A stretch of DNA of 28,405 nucleotides from an uncultured Pedobacter sp. (GCA_946478755.1 CAMLDJ010000040.1:1-28405), one strand, 5' to 3'; positions 1-8,091 are shown, numbered from the stretch's first letter. Made by a program: numbers and translations. The notes: generated by a model from the sequence alone, not told the origin.

Positions 1-1508
1 ACCGGGCAAATGAGATCCTGGCAGGTCTGGGCTTTAGTACCCAGGACCAGCTGCGACCATTAAACACCTTTTCCGGAGGATGGCGGATGCGCGTGATGCT
101 GGCAAAGATCCTCTTGCAAACTCCCGATATCCTGCTGCTGGATGAGCCGACCAACCACATGGATTTACCTTCCATCAAATGGCTGGAAACCTATCTGCTT
201 GGATTTGAGGGCGCCATTGTCATCGTGTCGCACGACAGGTACTTCCTCGATAAGGTGGTCAACAAAATCGTAGAATCACGTAAAGGCAAGCTTACGCCAT
301 ATGCCGGTAATTATACGTTCTATCTGGAGGAAAAAGCCCTGCGTGGCGAGATCCAGAAAGGCGAATTTAAAAACCAACAGGCTAAAATTAAGCAGGAAGA
401 ACGCCTGATCGAGCGTTTCCGGGCCAAAGCCTCGAAAGCCAAAATGGCCCAGTCGAGGATGAAAGCTTTGGATAAACTGGAACGTGTAGAAGATGTGGAT
501 GATGATAACCCTACGGTAAACTTCCAGTTTAAATTTTCTAAACCATCAGGCCGTCACGTAATACGTGTCGAAAACGCCTACAAAAGCTATCCTAATGTAG
601 AGATCCTGGAAAACGCGGAAGGAATTATTGAAAAGGGCGATAAAATTGCCCTGATCGGTGCCAACGGTAAAGGAAAATCCACTTTACTGAGGATCATTGC
701 AGGCGCAGAGCGATTTGATGGTAAGTGTGAAACAGGTCATAATGTAACCACCACCTTCTTTGCACAACATCAGCTGGAATCTTTACACCTGGAGAATACC
801 ATTTTAGAGGAACTGCAGGCCTTCGCGCCAAAGCATACCGATACGGAACTTCGTGGTATTTTGGGCTGTTTCCTTTTCACAGGCGATGATGTTTTCAAAA
901 AGATCAAGGTATTGTCCGGGGGCGAGAAATCGAGGGTAGCTTTAGCCAAATCTCTAACAACCGATTCGAACTTCCTGATCCTGGATGAGCCGACCAACCA
1001 CCTTGACATTCAGTCTGTGAACATCCTGATCCAGGCCTTGCAGCAGTATGAAGGTACCTTTATCGCGGTATCCCACGACAGGTATTTCCTGGACAATGTA
1101 GCCAATAAGATCTGGTTCATAGAGGATAAGGACATCAAGGAGTATCCGGGAACTTATGCGGAATATGAAGAGTGGAACGCCAAAAGACCGCAGCCGGTTG
1201 CCACAAGTATCCCTGTAAAACAGGAGAAAGAGGTAAAAGCCAAGGTGGAGGATAAGTCTGCAGCAAACCCACAGCAACAGCTCAAAAAGCTAAACGATCA
1301 GTTGCAGAAAATGGAACAGGAAATAGCGGCCTTTGAACAGAGTGTAAAGACCATCGAAGCAAAAATTGCTGATGAAGATATTTATTCCAACGCAAATAAG
1401 TTAGCCGAAGCCAATAAGGAATATACCACTGCTAAGTTCCTGCTGGACACCGCGCAGAAGAATTGGGAAGAACTGGCATCGCAAATTATGGATCTGGAGA
1501 CCAAATGA
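1..1508 (+). CDS. ABC-F family ATPase, 5'-truncated by the window edge
   Basis: This is the C-terminal 501 residues of an ABC-F protein, a soluble two-domain ATPase without membrane segments. The family acts on ribosomes (translation factor or antibiotic protection); the exact role here is unknown. The reading frame is open from base 3, so the gene starts outside the window. The end of the first ATPase domain is visible as signature FSGGWRMR and Walker B LLLDEPTNHMD. A charged linker follows, then the second domain with Walker A GANGKGKST, signature LSGGEKSR and Walker B LILDEPTNHLD. The last ~90 residues are Lys/Glu/Gln-rich and coiled-coil-like, resembling the C-terminal extension of Uup/YheS-type members. 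The stop codon overlaps the start of the next gene (ATGA), so the two are probably co-translated. Family call is firm; subfamily is not. Confidence 0.95.
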   Translation, partial: RANEILAGLGFSTQDQLRPLNTFSGGWRMRVMLAKILLQTPDILLLDEPTNHMDLPSIKWLETYLLGFEGAIVIVSHDRYFLDKVVNKIVESRKGKLTPYAGNYTFYLEEKALRGEIQKGEFKNQQAKIKQEERLIERFRAKASKAKMAQSRMKALDKLERVEDVDDDNPTVNFQFKFSKPSGRHVIRVENAYKSYPNVEILENAEGIIEKGDKIALIGANGKGKSTLLRIIAGAERFDGKCETGHNVTTTFFAQHQLESLHLENTILEELQAFAPKHTDTELRGILGCFLFTGDDVFKKIKVLSGGEKSRVALAKSLTTDSNFLILDEPTNHLDIQSVNILIQALQQYEGTFIAVSHDRYFLDNVANKIWFIEDKDIKEYPGTYAEYEEWNAKRPQPVATSIPVKQEKEVKAKVEDKSAANPQQQLKKLNDQLQKMEQEIAAFEQSVKTIEAKIADEDIYSNANKLAEANKEYTTAKFLLDTAQKNWEELASQIMDLETK

Positions 1509-2773
1509 TAAAACGGATAGGATTGTTCTTTTTGCTGATCATCAGTAGACAGGTTGCCCTGGCACAAAGCCAGCAATTTGTGTATGATAATAAAGTTTAT
1601 CTGCCAAACATTAAAACTGTGCAGTGCTACAACACTAAAAAGGAACAATCCATTCCGGTTATTACCTTAAAGTCAAATGAGCAACTGGTGTTTTCGTTTG
1701 ACGATCTGAACGGGGGAAGCAAAATTTACTGGTACACGGTAGAGCATTGCAAATCGGACTGGCAATCCTCAGGCCTCTCTCCCATCGACTACCTTGATGG
1801 GATATCGGAAGACCGGATCAATGATTACAAATATTCCTTCAATACCCTGCAGAAATATACACATTACGAGCTTACCCTGCCCAATTACCAGATCAAACCT
1901 AAAATATCAGGCAATTATCTCCTAAAAGTATATGAGGATGGCAACAAGCAAAAACCGGTGATCTCACAACGTTTCTACATCGTTGAGAACCTGGTCGATG
2001 TGGGGATAGAAATCACGCCCAGTACACAGGTGCCCCTTCGTTTCAGCAATCAGAAGATCAATTTTACCATCTTCCATAAAACGCCGATACAAAACCCCTA
2101 TACAGACCTGAAGGCGGTGGTGATGCAGAATGGCAACCCTCAAACAGCGATATTAAACACCAGACCTGCTTTTATCCGACCAGGTTCACTGGTATACAAT
2201 GACCTTACCGCCAACGACTTTCCGGCCGGAAATGAGTTCAGAAAGTTCGACATGCGAAGCCTGCGCTATAAAGCAGAAAATGTACAGGAGATCATCAGAG
2301 ATACGGTTATAGATGTGGTTCTTTTTCAGGATGTGAATGGTAATAAGCCTAAGTACACCAATCTTGTCGATGAAAACGGCAGCTTTTTTATCCGCAATAC
2401 TGAAGGTAGAGACAACCAAACCGATGGGGATTATGCCCGTGTCTATTTTACCTTAAACGCCACTCCTCCTACCGCAAAAGGGGATGCTTATGTCGTCGGG
2501 CGCTTCAACAATTATATACTGGACGAAAATAGTAAAATGACCTTCGACCTTGCTAAAAAAAGGTTTTATGGAAAAATACTATTGAAGCAGGGGCTTTACG
2601 ATTACAAGTATGTCTGGCTAAACACGGAAACCGGAAAAACAGATCAGGCTATTTTTGAAGGCTCCTACTTTGAAACCGCCAATACTTACCAGGTTTTTGC
2701 TTACTACAGGAAACCCGGCGCACGATGGGAAGAATTGATTGGCTACAGCAGTGTAAATACCTTAAGAAAATAA
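1505..2773 (+). CDS. DUF5103 / type IX secretion system plug protein
   Basis: A 422-residue exported protein that I recognise as the DUF5103 family. Members in Flavobacterium were described as the Plug that closes the SprA outer-membrane channel of the type IX secretion system. The start at 1505 gives a clean signal peptide: MIKR, a hydrophobic stretch, and a likely cleavage after ALA (residue 20). An in-frame start further upstream (1463) would lie inside the ABC-F gene and destroy the signal peptide. The rest is beta-rich, with two Ig-like blocks and a C-terminal carbohydrate-binding-like block (FNNYILDENSKMTF, then GLYDYKYVW). The start overlaps the ABC-F stop by ATGA. The family call is good; the Plug role is inherited from family knowledge, and no other secretion gene lies in the window. 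Confidence 0.85.
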   Translation: MIKRIGLFFLLIISRQVALAQSQQFVYDNKVYLPNIKTVQCYNTKKEQSIPVITLKSNEQLVFSFDDLNGGSKIYWYTVEHCKSDWQSSGLSPIDYLDGISEDRINDYKYSFNTLQKYTHYELTLPNYQIKPKISGNYLLKVYEDGNKQKPVISQRFYIVENLVDVGIEITPSTQVPLRFSNQKINFTIFHKTPIQNPYTDLKAVVMQNGNPQTAILNTRPAFIRPGSLVYNDLTANDFPAGNEFRKFDMRSLRYKAENVQEIIRDTVIDVVLFQDVNGNKPKYTNLVDENGSFFIRNTEGRDNQTDGDYARVYFTLNATPPTAKGDAYVVGRFNNYILDENSKMTFDLAKKRFYGKILLKQGLYDYKYVWLNTETGKTDQAIFEGSYFETANTYQVFAYYRKPGARWEELIGYSSVNTLRK

Positions 2774-2839
2774 TAGCCTTGGCCAGTAAGGTTTAATTCT
2801 CGATATACCTGATCAACAGGGATTGTCTCCATTTTCCGC

Positions 2840-2873
2840 TTTGGTGATCTATGTTCATTTTTAATTACTTTTG
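2840..2873 (+). promoter_or_regulatory. Bacteroidota-type promoter of the thioesterase gene
   Basis: TTTG at 2840-2843 is followed after 22 bp by TACTTTTG at 2866-2873, a full match to the TAnnTTTG -7 box. The box ends only 8 bp before the ATG at 2882, so transcription should begin within a few bases of the start codon and give a leaderless or nearly leaderless mRNA. Confidence 0.6.
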
Positions 2874-2881
2874 CAGCAACT

Positions 2882-3409
2882 ATGAGTATAAAGAATAAAA
2901 GCCCGAAAGACTCTTTCACCATCATGAACGAGCTGGTATTACCGAATGATACCAATACCTTAAACAATTTAATGGGTGGCAGGCTGTTACATTGGATGGA
3001 CATTGCATCTGCTATTTCTGCTCAGAAACATTGCAACCATATCGTGGTTACCGCATCTGTGGATAATGTATCTTTCAAACGTCCCATTAAACTGGGCGAT
3101 GTGATCACCATCGAAGCTAAAGTAACCCGGGCATTCAATACTTCTGTAGAGGTGAGGCTCGATGTATGGGCAGAAAATATTCCTTCCGGCAGCAGGTTTA
3201 AATCCAATGAGGCTTATTATACCTTTGTTGCTGTTGATCAGGATGCAAAAACAATCCCTGTTCCTGAATTAATTCCTGAGACTGACGACGAAAAGGAACT
3301 TTATGCAGGTGCTTTAAGAAGAAGGCAGTTGCGCCTGATATTAGGTGGCAAAATGGTGCCTAGTGATGCTAAGGAACTGAAAGCGCTGTTTTTTCCAAGG
3401 GAAAAATAA
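2882..3409 (+). CDS. acyl-CoA thioesterase, hotdog fold
   Basis: A 175-residue protein of the YciA/BACH-type acyl-CoA thioesterase family, cytoplasmic, hydrolysing acyl-CoA to free fatty acid and CoA. The diagnostic N-terminal region is present: PNDTNTLNNLMGGRLLHWMD (about residues 21-40), where the family has its Asn/Asp catalytic and CoA-site residues on the hotdog helix. VDNVSFKRPIKLGDVITIEA and the strand ending SNEAYYTFVAVD are the usual following elements. Length is normal for a single hotdog domain plus a short C-terminal helix (ELYAGALRRRQLRL). The promoter at 2840-2873 sits directly in front of the ATG. It is probably transcribed alone. Substrate chain length cannot be told from sequence. 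Confidence 0.92.
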   Translation: MSIKNKSPKDSFTIMNELVLPNDTNTLNNLMGGRLLHWMDIASAISAQKHCNHIVVTASVDNVSFKRPIKLGDVITIEAKVTRAFNTSVEVRLDVWAENIPSGSRFKSNEAYYTFVAVDQDAKTIPVPELIPETDDEKELYAGALRRRQLRLILGGKMVPSDAKELKALFFPREK

Positions 3410-3428
3410 ACCGTTCTCCTCTAAGTCT

Positions 3429-3456
3429 GGCATCTGTTGCGAAGAGCAACAGCGCC
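3429..3456 (+). terminator. hairpin after the thioesterase gene, possible terminator
   Basis: CTGTTGC (3434-3440), loop GAAGA, and GCAACAG (3446-3452) form a perfect 7-bp stem, extended with a small bulge by GGC/GCC. No proper T-run follows (only CCTTTTCGG a few bases later), so this is a weak intrinsic terminator at best, or a 3'-end stabilising hairpin. Confidence 0.35.
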
Positions 3457-3482
3457 TAGGCCTTTTCGGAGAAGGTATATTT

Positions 3483-3820
3483 TTGCTTCAAGCAGGGCGC
3501 TTTAGCCGGGCATAGTTTTTCAGACGATTCGTTTTCAGCAAGGCATTTGAGCAGGGTTCTTTAAGCAGGGCGCTTTAGCCGGCATAGTTTTTCAGGCAGT
3601 AGTTTTTTGTTTCAAACAGGACTCTTTAAGTAGGGGACATTATTTTAAGCAATGGTATGTTTTGTTTCCGCAGGGTGCTTTAGGCAGGGCATAGTTTTCC
3701 AGACAAGTAGTATATATTGTTCCCAAGGTGCTTCAAACACGGCGCTTTAAGCAAGGTGCTTTAGCCAGCCGTGGTTAGATAATCGTAAGCCTTGTTTCCG
3801 CAGGACACTTTAAACAGGGT
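3483..3820 (+). repeat. cluster of nine degenerate 14-bp repeats in an intergenic region
   Basis: The 500-bp gap between the thioesterase and the antiporter contains no convincing ORF. It holds copies of a 14-mer close to RCAGGGYGCTTTAR, starting at 3492, 3551, 3565, 3616, 3670, 3723, 3737, 3751 and 3800. Spacing alternates between exactly 14 bp (back to back) and about 49-59 bp. Three copies (3492, 3565, 3670) are followed by CATAGTTTTTCAG or a one-base variant. The stretches 3491-3523 and 3564-3595 are identical except for one extra G. Several units are preceded by TTTGTTTC-like sequence. The pattern looks like a decayed, unequally expanded tandem array. Function is unknown. Confidence 0.75.
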
Positions 3821-3907
3821 CTTGTGGCGGTAATTTTTTCAAGTAACATATTTTATTTACATTACAGGTCAAAATGTAAGCCCCCAGTTGAATATTAACA
3901 GAAATGC

Positions 3908-5110
3908 ATGACGACTTACACCATACTTATTATTTTAAGCGGACTTGTTATTTTTTCCTACCTGTTTGACCTTGTTGCCAGCAAGACCAAGCTGCCATCG
4001 GTATTGCTGCTGTTGCTTTTAGGTATAGGTCTGCGCATATTGGTAGATAATCTTCATCTGCAGACTTTCGACTTCCTGACCATCCTGCCTACACTTGGAA
4101 CCGTGGGATTGATCCTCATTGTTTTTGAGGGCTCACTGGAACTCAAATACGAGCGGCAAAAGAACAAGCTGATCAAAGGGGCGTTTTTATCCGCCTTTTT
4201 TATCCTTATCACGACTGTTTCGGTGATTACCTTTATCATTTATCAGATCAGCGGCAGGTCGCTCTATATCTGTTTTACCAATGCGATCCCCTTCAGTGTT
4301 ATCAGTTCGACCATTGCCATTCCTTCCGCCGCAGCCCTCAGCAAAAAAGGCAAGGAATACATTATCTACGAATCTTCGTTTTCAGACATCCTGGGGATCA
4401 TCTTGTTTAATTTCGCCGTATCCAATCCATACGTTTCGGTATCCTCATTTGCCGGACTGGCCATGAGTACTTCATTGATCCTAATCGTATCGGCCATATC
4501 CTGCATCTTGCTATTGTACCTCATGGGAAAGATTTCCCATCACATCAAGTTCTTCCTAATCATTTCCATTTTAATCCTGGTATATGCCATCGGGCAATCC
4601 TACCATTTGTCTTCACTGATCCTGATCCTTTCCTTTGGCTTGTTTTTAAATAACGCAGACACGATTAAGCATGCCTGGTTCAGAAGTGTTTTTATTTATA
4701 AAAACCTATCTAATGACCTCACACAACTGTACCAGCTTTCGGCCGAAACTGCCTTCATCATCCGCACCTTCTTCTTTGTGATTTTTGGGTTTACCATGAA
4801 CATATATGAATTGAATGACCAGGGAGTGATTGTTAATGGTCTGATTATGCTGGCCTCGATATTTGCCATCAGGTTCATCTACCTTAGGCTGTTCAGAAAA
4901 GAAAACAGCGGCGCAGAGGTATTTATCGGCCCGCGCGGACTGATCAGCATATTACTTTATTTTAACCTGCCTCCGGCACTTAAAATACCAGAGGTAGGTA
5001 CTTCATTTTTATTCCTGGTCGTACTGGGCTCAAGCCTGATTATGAGCATTGGCTTGCTGCTGACGAAAAAATATGTAAAAGCCGAGCCCTATTCATCAAC
5101 GAACATCTGA
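3908..5110 (+). CDS. cation:proton antiporter (CPA superfamily)
   Basis: A 400-residue integral membrane protein with about 11-12 hydrophobic segments and no soluble C-terminal domain. It fits a Na+ or K+/H+ exchanger of the monovalent cation:proton antiporter superfamily, in the inner membrane. Supporting motifs are LPSVLLLLLLGIGLR near the N terminus, GLILIVFEGSLEL in the third segment, the acidic core ESSFSDILGI (about residues 155-164) where the family keeps its ion-binding Asp, and GPRGLISILLYFNLP near the C terminus, typical of the family. The ATG at 3908 is chosen over the out-of-frame ATG at 3904. It is flanked by the repeat cluster upstream and a terminator downstream, so it is probably monocistronic. 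Ion specificity cannot be read from the sequence. Confidence 0.88.
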   Translation: MTTYTILIILSGLVIFSYLFDLVASKTKLPSVLLLLLLGIGLRILVDNLHLQTFDFLTILPTLGTVGLILIVFEGSLELKYERQKNKLIKGAFLSAFFILITTVSVITFIIYQISGRSLYICFTNAIPFSVISSTIAIPSAAALSKKGKEYIIYESSFSDILGIILFNFAVSNPYVSVSSFAGLAMSTSLILIVSAISCILLLYLMGKISHHIKFFLIISILILVYAIGQSYHLSSLILILSFGLFLNNADTIKHAWFRSVFIYKNLSNDLTQLYQLSAETAFIIRTFFFVIFGFTMNIYELNDQGVIVNGLIMLASIFAIRFIYLRLFRKENSGAEVFIGPRGLISILLYFNLPPALKIPEVGTSFLFLVVLGSSLIMSIGLLLTKKYVKAEPYSSTNI

Positions 5111-5267
5111 GACAACTATCAATTTCCTCATTTCAACAGGCGGTTTTGCCTTTCTAACTATTCTGTGTTCCAGGGGCCGGATAATCCGCGTATTTTTGAT
5201 TAGTAATTAAGTCGTAACGGACTGTTGATGAGTAAATTTTTTCATAGTTTTTAATATAGGGGGATGG

Positions 5268-5298
5268 GTGTCTGAGCGGAAATCTCAGGCACCTTTTT
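5268..5298 (+). terminator. rho-independent terminator downstream of the antiporter
   Basis: GTGTCTGAG (5268-5276), loop CGGAAAT, and CTCAGGCAC (5284-5292) form a 9-bp stem with one G-T pair, followed by CTTTTT. Only the plus strand has the T-run. It lies 158 bp after the antiporter stop, giving that gene a long 3' UTR. Confidence 0.7.
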
Positions 5299-5374
5299 CT
5301 GGTTATGGCTAATTAAAGCTTTGCCCTTTGTGGTTTACTAAAGTTTGCGAAGACTGGGCGTGGCGTTATCCAGG

Positions 5375-5869
5375 TTAAAGCCTTTGTATTTCTTCGATAG
5401 AGAGTTTCGTGTAACGGACGATTTTATCAAGTGGTTCCTTTTCGGCCAACATCTGTTGCGCCATTTCGACTGCTTTTTTATGTTCACCCTGATGAATTCC
5501 TTCTTCAAGACCTTTTTCCAGTCCCTTTTCGAGTCCCTTTTTCAGTCCTTCTTCTATCGCTTCTTCCCGGTAAATCATTGCTACCGTTTCTCTGATTCCT
5601 GGCATATTTATCTGTCCTCCTGTTAGTTTTGCAATCTCCTTATCAAAGTTAGCATTAATTTTGTTATCCTTTATAAATAGTATGTTTTTCAGAAACAGAA
5701 CAAAATCCTCGATTTGCTTTTTCGTGTATTTACCACTGGCAATCATGCTTCGGGCGATAACAGACCGTTCGTTGTTCAACTCTTCTTCTGGAATTTTCCA
5801 GGGGCCGTTATTTAGGCAACATTTGATGGAATACAGCCCCACCCATACAAAAATCCATGAGGGTTCGTA
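5375..5869 (-). pseudogene. C-terminal remnant of an Rpn-family (PD-(D/E)XK) recombination-promoting nuclease
   Basis: The open frame encodes about 165 residues matching only the C-terminal half of the Rpn / putative transposase family common in Bacteroidota. It starts as YEPSWIFVWVGLYSIK, includes KQIEDFVLFLKN and then a Gly-Leu-x-Lys/Glu repeat tail (EEGLKKGLEKGLEKGLEEG) ending in LSIEEIQRL. Full members are about 300 residues with a nuclease core in the first half, which is absent. The frame is closed by a TGA (5870-5872) immediately beside the stop of the EVE gene. The only early in-frame start is a GTG at 5842. I read this as a truncated gene whose 5' half was deleted. A translated 155-residue protein from the GTG cannot be excluded, but it would lack catalytic residues. 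Confidence 0.65.
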
Positions 5870-5872
5870 TCA

Positions 5873-6277
5873 TTAGCTTCCCATTTCCAGTATTTTATCG
5901 AATTCTTCAGCTTTCAAAGGCATAACGGATAACCGGCCTTGTTTAACCAGCGAAATATCTTTCAGGCTTTCTTCGGCCTTGATCTGTTCAAGACTTACCG
6001 GATTTTTAAGTGCCTGGACTGGGATCAGGTCTACCACTACCCAATTTGCATCATCTGTAGTTGGATCCTGGTAAAATTCTTTGACCACCTTAGCTATACC
6101 CACCACATTTTTACCTTCATTGCTATGATAAAACAACACCAGGTCCCCTTCTTTCATGGCTTTCAGGTTATTACGTGCCTGATAGTTACGAACACCATCC
6201 CAAAAAGTACGTTTATCTTTGTTAAATTTAGTCCAGCTGTATTTAAAAGGTTCCGATTTGACTAGCCAATGGTTCAT
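5873..6277 (-). CDS. EVE domain-containing protein
   Basis: A 134-residue, single-domain cytoplasmic protein of the EVE (PUA-like, thymocyte nuclear protein 1) family. Typical features are the N terminus HWLVKSEPFKYSW, WDGVRNYQARNNL (about residues 26-38), the strand GDLVLFYHS and the central VVGIAKVVKEFYQDPT. Family members bind modified bases in DNA or RNA, but a specific role here is unknown. Length matches standalone EVE proteins. The stop lies 3 bp from the closed frame of the Rpn remnant. The 319-bp region upstream (6278-6596) is shared with the divergent higBA operon. Confidence 0.9.
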   Translation of the reverse strand: MNHWLVKSEPFKYSWTKFNKDKRTFWDGVRNYQARNNLKAMKEGDLVLFYHSNEGKNVVGIAKVVKEFYQDPTTDDANWVVVDLIPVQALKNPVSLEQIKAEESLKDISLVKQGRLSVMPLKAEEFDKILEMGS

Positions 6278-6473
6278 TTATTATCAATTAATAAGTTTTT
6301 TGTATAAACGTCAAAGCTAACAAATCAGAGAGAATTAGAAAATTTGTAGTAAAAAATGATGCAAATTTGTACGGAGCCAACGTCTCGACCACTGATTAGT
6401 AAGAATACTTAGTAACAATTGGAATCTGACAACCAAAACTCCAACCATCCACCATTATCAATATAAAATAAAA

Positions 6474-6505
6474 GTTGGCGTTTTACCAACAATTACTTAC
6501 CTTTG
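6474..6505 (+). promoter_or_regulatory. higBA promoter with an overlapping palindrome (candidate HigA operator)
   Basis: TTG (6475-6477), 20 bp, then TACCTTTG (6498-6505) fits the Bacteroidota promoter. An inverted repeat GTTGG (6474-6478) / CCAAC (6486-6490) covers the -33 element and the spacer, where a bound repressor would block polymerase. The expected start near 6512 gives a leader of about 85 nt. Apart from this I see nothing definite in 6278-6596. Confidence 0.55.
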
Positions 6506-6596
6506 ATTCATGCTCATCGTAAAACACTAAATACAAGATTGAAGAAACTTCATACCATGGACAAAATCGGAAAATTTATTATAAGCACGTCAGCAC

Positions 6597-6890
6597 ATGA
6601 AAGTTATCTTCATAAAGAAGCTAGATCTGTTTGCAAAAAAGCATGCAGATTCTGCTAAAAGCCTGAGCGTCTGGAAAACTGTTACACAAAAAGCAGTTTG
6701 GGTGAAGAGTACGGATGTGTTACAGGACTTCCCAAAAGCCAAGATCATTAAGAATGACCGGGCAAGATTTAAGATCGTTGGGAACAAGTACCGCCTAATC
6801 GTCGAGGTGGATTATGACGACGGAATTGTGGAGATAAGGTTCATTGGAACCCATTCTGAATACGATGACATTAATGCCGAAACCATTTGA
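6597..6890 (+). CDS. higB: HigB-like type II toxin (mRNA interferase)
   Basis: A 97-residue basic protein of the HigB_toxin family, RelE-like RNases that cut mRNA on the ribosome. Family features are the N-terminal helices with [15 protein letters not shown], then [20 protein letters not shown], the strand core [20 protein letters not shown] and the C-terminal strand [13 protein letters not shown]. The toxin gene precedes the antitoxin gene, the usual higBA order. The gap to the antitoxin start is 34 bp. ATG 6597 gives the standard length. Transcription probably comes from the promoter at 6475-6505. Confidence 0.92.
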   Translation: MKVIFIKKLDLFAKKHADSAKSLSVWKTVTQKAVWVKSTDVLQDFPKAKIIKNDRARFKIVGNKYRLIVEVDYDDGIVEIRFIGTHSEYDDINAETI

Positions 6891-6924
6891 GCTTTTGGCG
6901 AGATGTAATTTTATAGAAAGTTGT

Positions 6925-7308
6925 ATGAAAAAGCTAAACTGGTTTTTAATTGAGAATGATGACGAGTACAATCGTGCTGCTAAACGTTATGGTGAGATAA
7001 AAGGTGCACGAAAAGGGACATCTGAACATAAGGAAAAACTTCTTTTGGTTCACCTGATTTCCGAGTATGAAAACAAGAAATTTGAGTTTCCGGAAGTGGA
7101 TCCGGTGGAAATGATCAAAATCAGAATGGAAGATTTTGGCTATAAATCCGCTGACTTGGCAGAGGTTTATGGAGACAAAGGAACGGTAAGCAAAGTGCTT
7201 AACTATAAACAGTCACTTTCTTTAGCCATGATTCGCAAATTCAGCAAGCTTTTGCATATCCCGGCTGAAGCCCTGGTAAAAGAATATGCACTTAAAACTT
7301 CGAACTAA
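6925..7308 (+). CDS. higA: HigA-like antitoxin, XRE-type helix-turn-helix
   Basis: A 127-residue antitoxin. Residues about 1-60 (MKKLNWFLIENDDEYNRA, KGARKGTSEHKEK) form the N-terminal region typical of HigA of this subgroup. Residues about 65-125 are an XRE/HTH_3 DNA-binding domain (IKIRMEDFGYKSADLAEVYG, GTVSKVLNYKQSLSLAMI, FSKLLHIPAEALV). ATG 6925 is preferred to the in-frame ATG 6844, because the extra 27 residues overlap higB and do not look like family sequence. By analogy the protein neutralises HigB and represses the operon, likely through the palindrome at 6474-6490. It converges with the MBL-fold gene 45 bp downstream, where I see no clear terminator. Confidence 0.9.
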   Translation: MKKLNWFLIENDDEYNRAAKRYGEIKGARKGTSEHKEKLLLVHLISEYENKKFEFPEVDPVEMIKIRMEDFGYKSADLAEVYGDKGTVSKVLNYKQSLSLAMIRKFSKLLHIPAEALVKEYALKTSN

Positions 7309-7353
7309 ATTTCGGCAGTCATTTCGTATTTTTAGAATAAAGAGGGAACATTT

Positions 7354-8091
7354 CTAAATCATCACTTCCATCCCATCGCGGCACCATCCCACTTGCACCT
7401 CTCCTAGCCGATCCAGCATCTCCTGATCAAAATGCGTCAGCAAAAGCCGTTTACAAGTAAAGCCAGTCAGTTTCTTTTCCAGTTCCAGGTAACTTAAATG
7501 ACCTTTTGCCTTCGTGCTGAAAAAATTACATTCACAGATGAACAAATCAGCCTGATCGCTTAGCGGCAACAACACATCTGTCCAGGAAGTATCACCCGAA
7601 TAGCTGATCACCGTACCGGCAATAGCTAGTCTTAACCCATGCGGTAAAGCCTGTTCAGAATGGATTACAGGAAAGGCCTGTACACTGAAGTTTTCAGTCT
7701 CCAGTACTTCATTGGATTGATACTCCAAAAACTCCAGCTCCAGCTTTTCCAGAACCGGGGTACCCGGATATAGCAATTCCAGTAACGCCGAGATCTTCTG
7801 TTTTCCTCCGGGAGGACTAATGATACTCAGCTTTTTTTTCCTGCCGTGTATTGCCGCATCGAGTAACAGAAAAGGAACACCACCATAGTGGTCCCCATGA
7901 AAATGGCTGATTACAATCGCGTCGATATCAGAGACAGGAACCCCATGATGTTTTAAACCAGGCAAGCTGCTTGCACCACAATCGATCAGCAGCTTAATTG
8001 AGCCCGCATCTACATAAAAACAGGTATTCAACCTTCCCCCGCTACCAAAGGCATCACCACACCCAATTATTTTTAGCTTCACGATGTTCAT
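7354..8091 (-). CDS. MBL-fold metallo-hydrolase, RNase Z-like
   Basis: A 245-residue cytoplasmic metallo-beta-lactamase-fold enzyme. The metal-binding signature HFHGDHYGG places His63, His65, Asp67 and His68. A further His occurs in FPVIHSEQALPHG, the bridging Asp in YSGDTSW and the last His in LLLTHFDQE. The compact domain without a flexible arm resembles the RNase Z/PqsE-like branch of small phosphodiesterase-type hydrolases. It is unlikely to be the cell's only tRNA 3'-processing enzyme, and the substrate is unknown. The methyltransferase gene lies 81 bp upstream on the same strand. A weak promoter candidate (TTTG, 22 bp, AATCTTTG) sits just before the ATG. Confidence 0.88.
   Translation of the reverse strand: MNIVKLKIIGCGDAFGSGGRLNTCFYVDAGSIKLLIDCGASSLPGLKHHGVPVSDIDAIVISHFHGDHYGGVPFLLLDAAIHGRKKKLSIISPPGGKQKISALLELLYPGTPVLEKLELEFLEYQSNEVLETENFSVQAFPVIHSEQALPHGLRLAIAGTVISYSGDTSWTDVLLPLSDQADLFICECNFFSTKAKGHLSYLELEKKLTGFTCKRLLLTHFDQEMLDRLGEVQVGWCRDGMEVMI

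Noticed and set aside
3483..3820. CRISPR-like array
   Set aside because: The repeated unit is only 14 bp, copies are degenerate, spacing varies from 14 to 59 bp, and no cas genes are present.
6557..6658. Short ORF overlapping the start of higB ([15 protein letters not shown]...)
   Set aside because: It overlaps higB in another frame, is 33 codons long and resembles no family; the higB frame is clearly the coding one.
6844..6924. Longer N terminus for the HigA antitoxin
   Set aside because: The added 27 residues overlap the higB end and do not look like antitoxin sequence; ATG 6925 gives the usual length.
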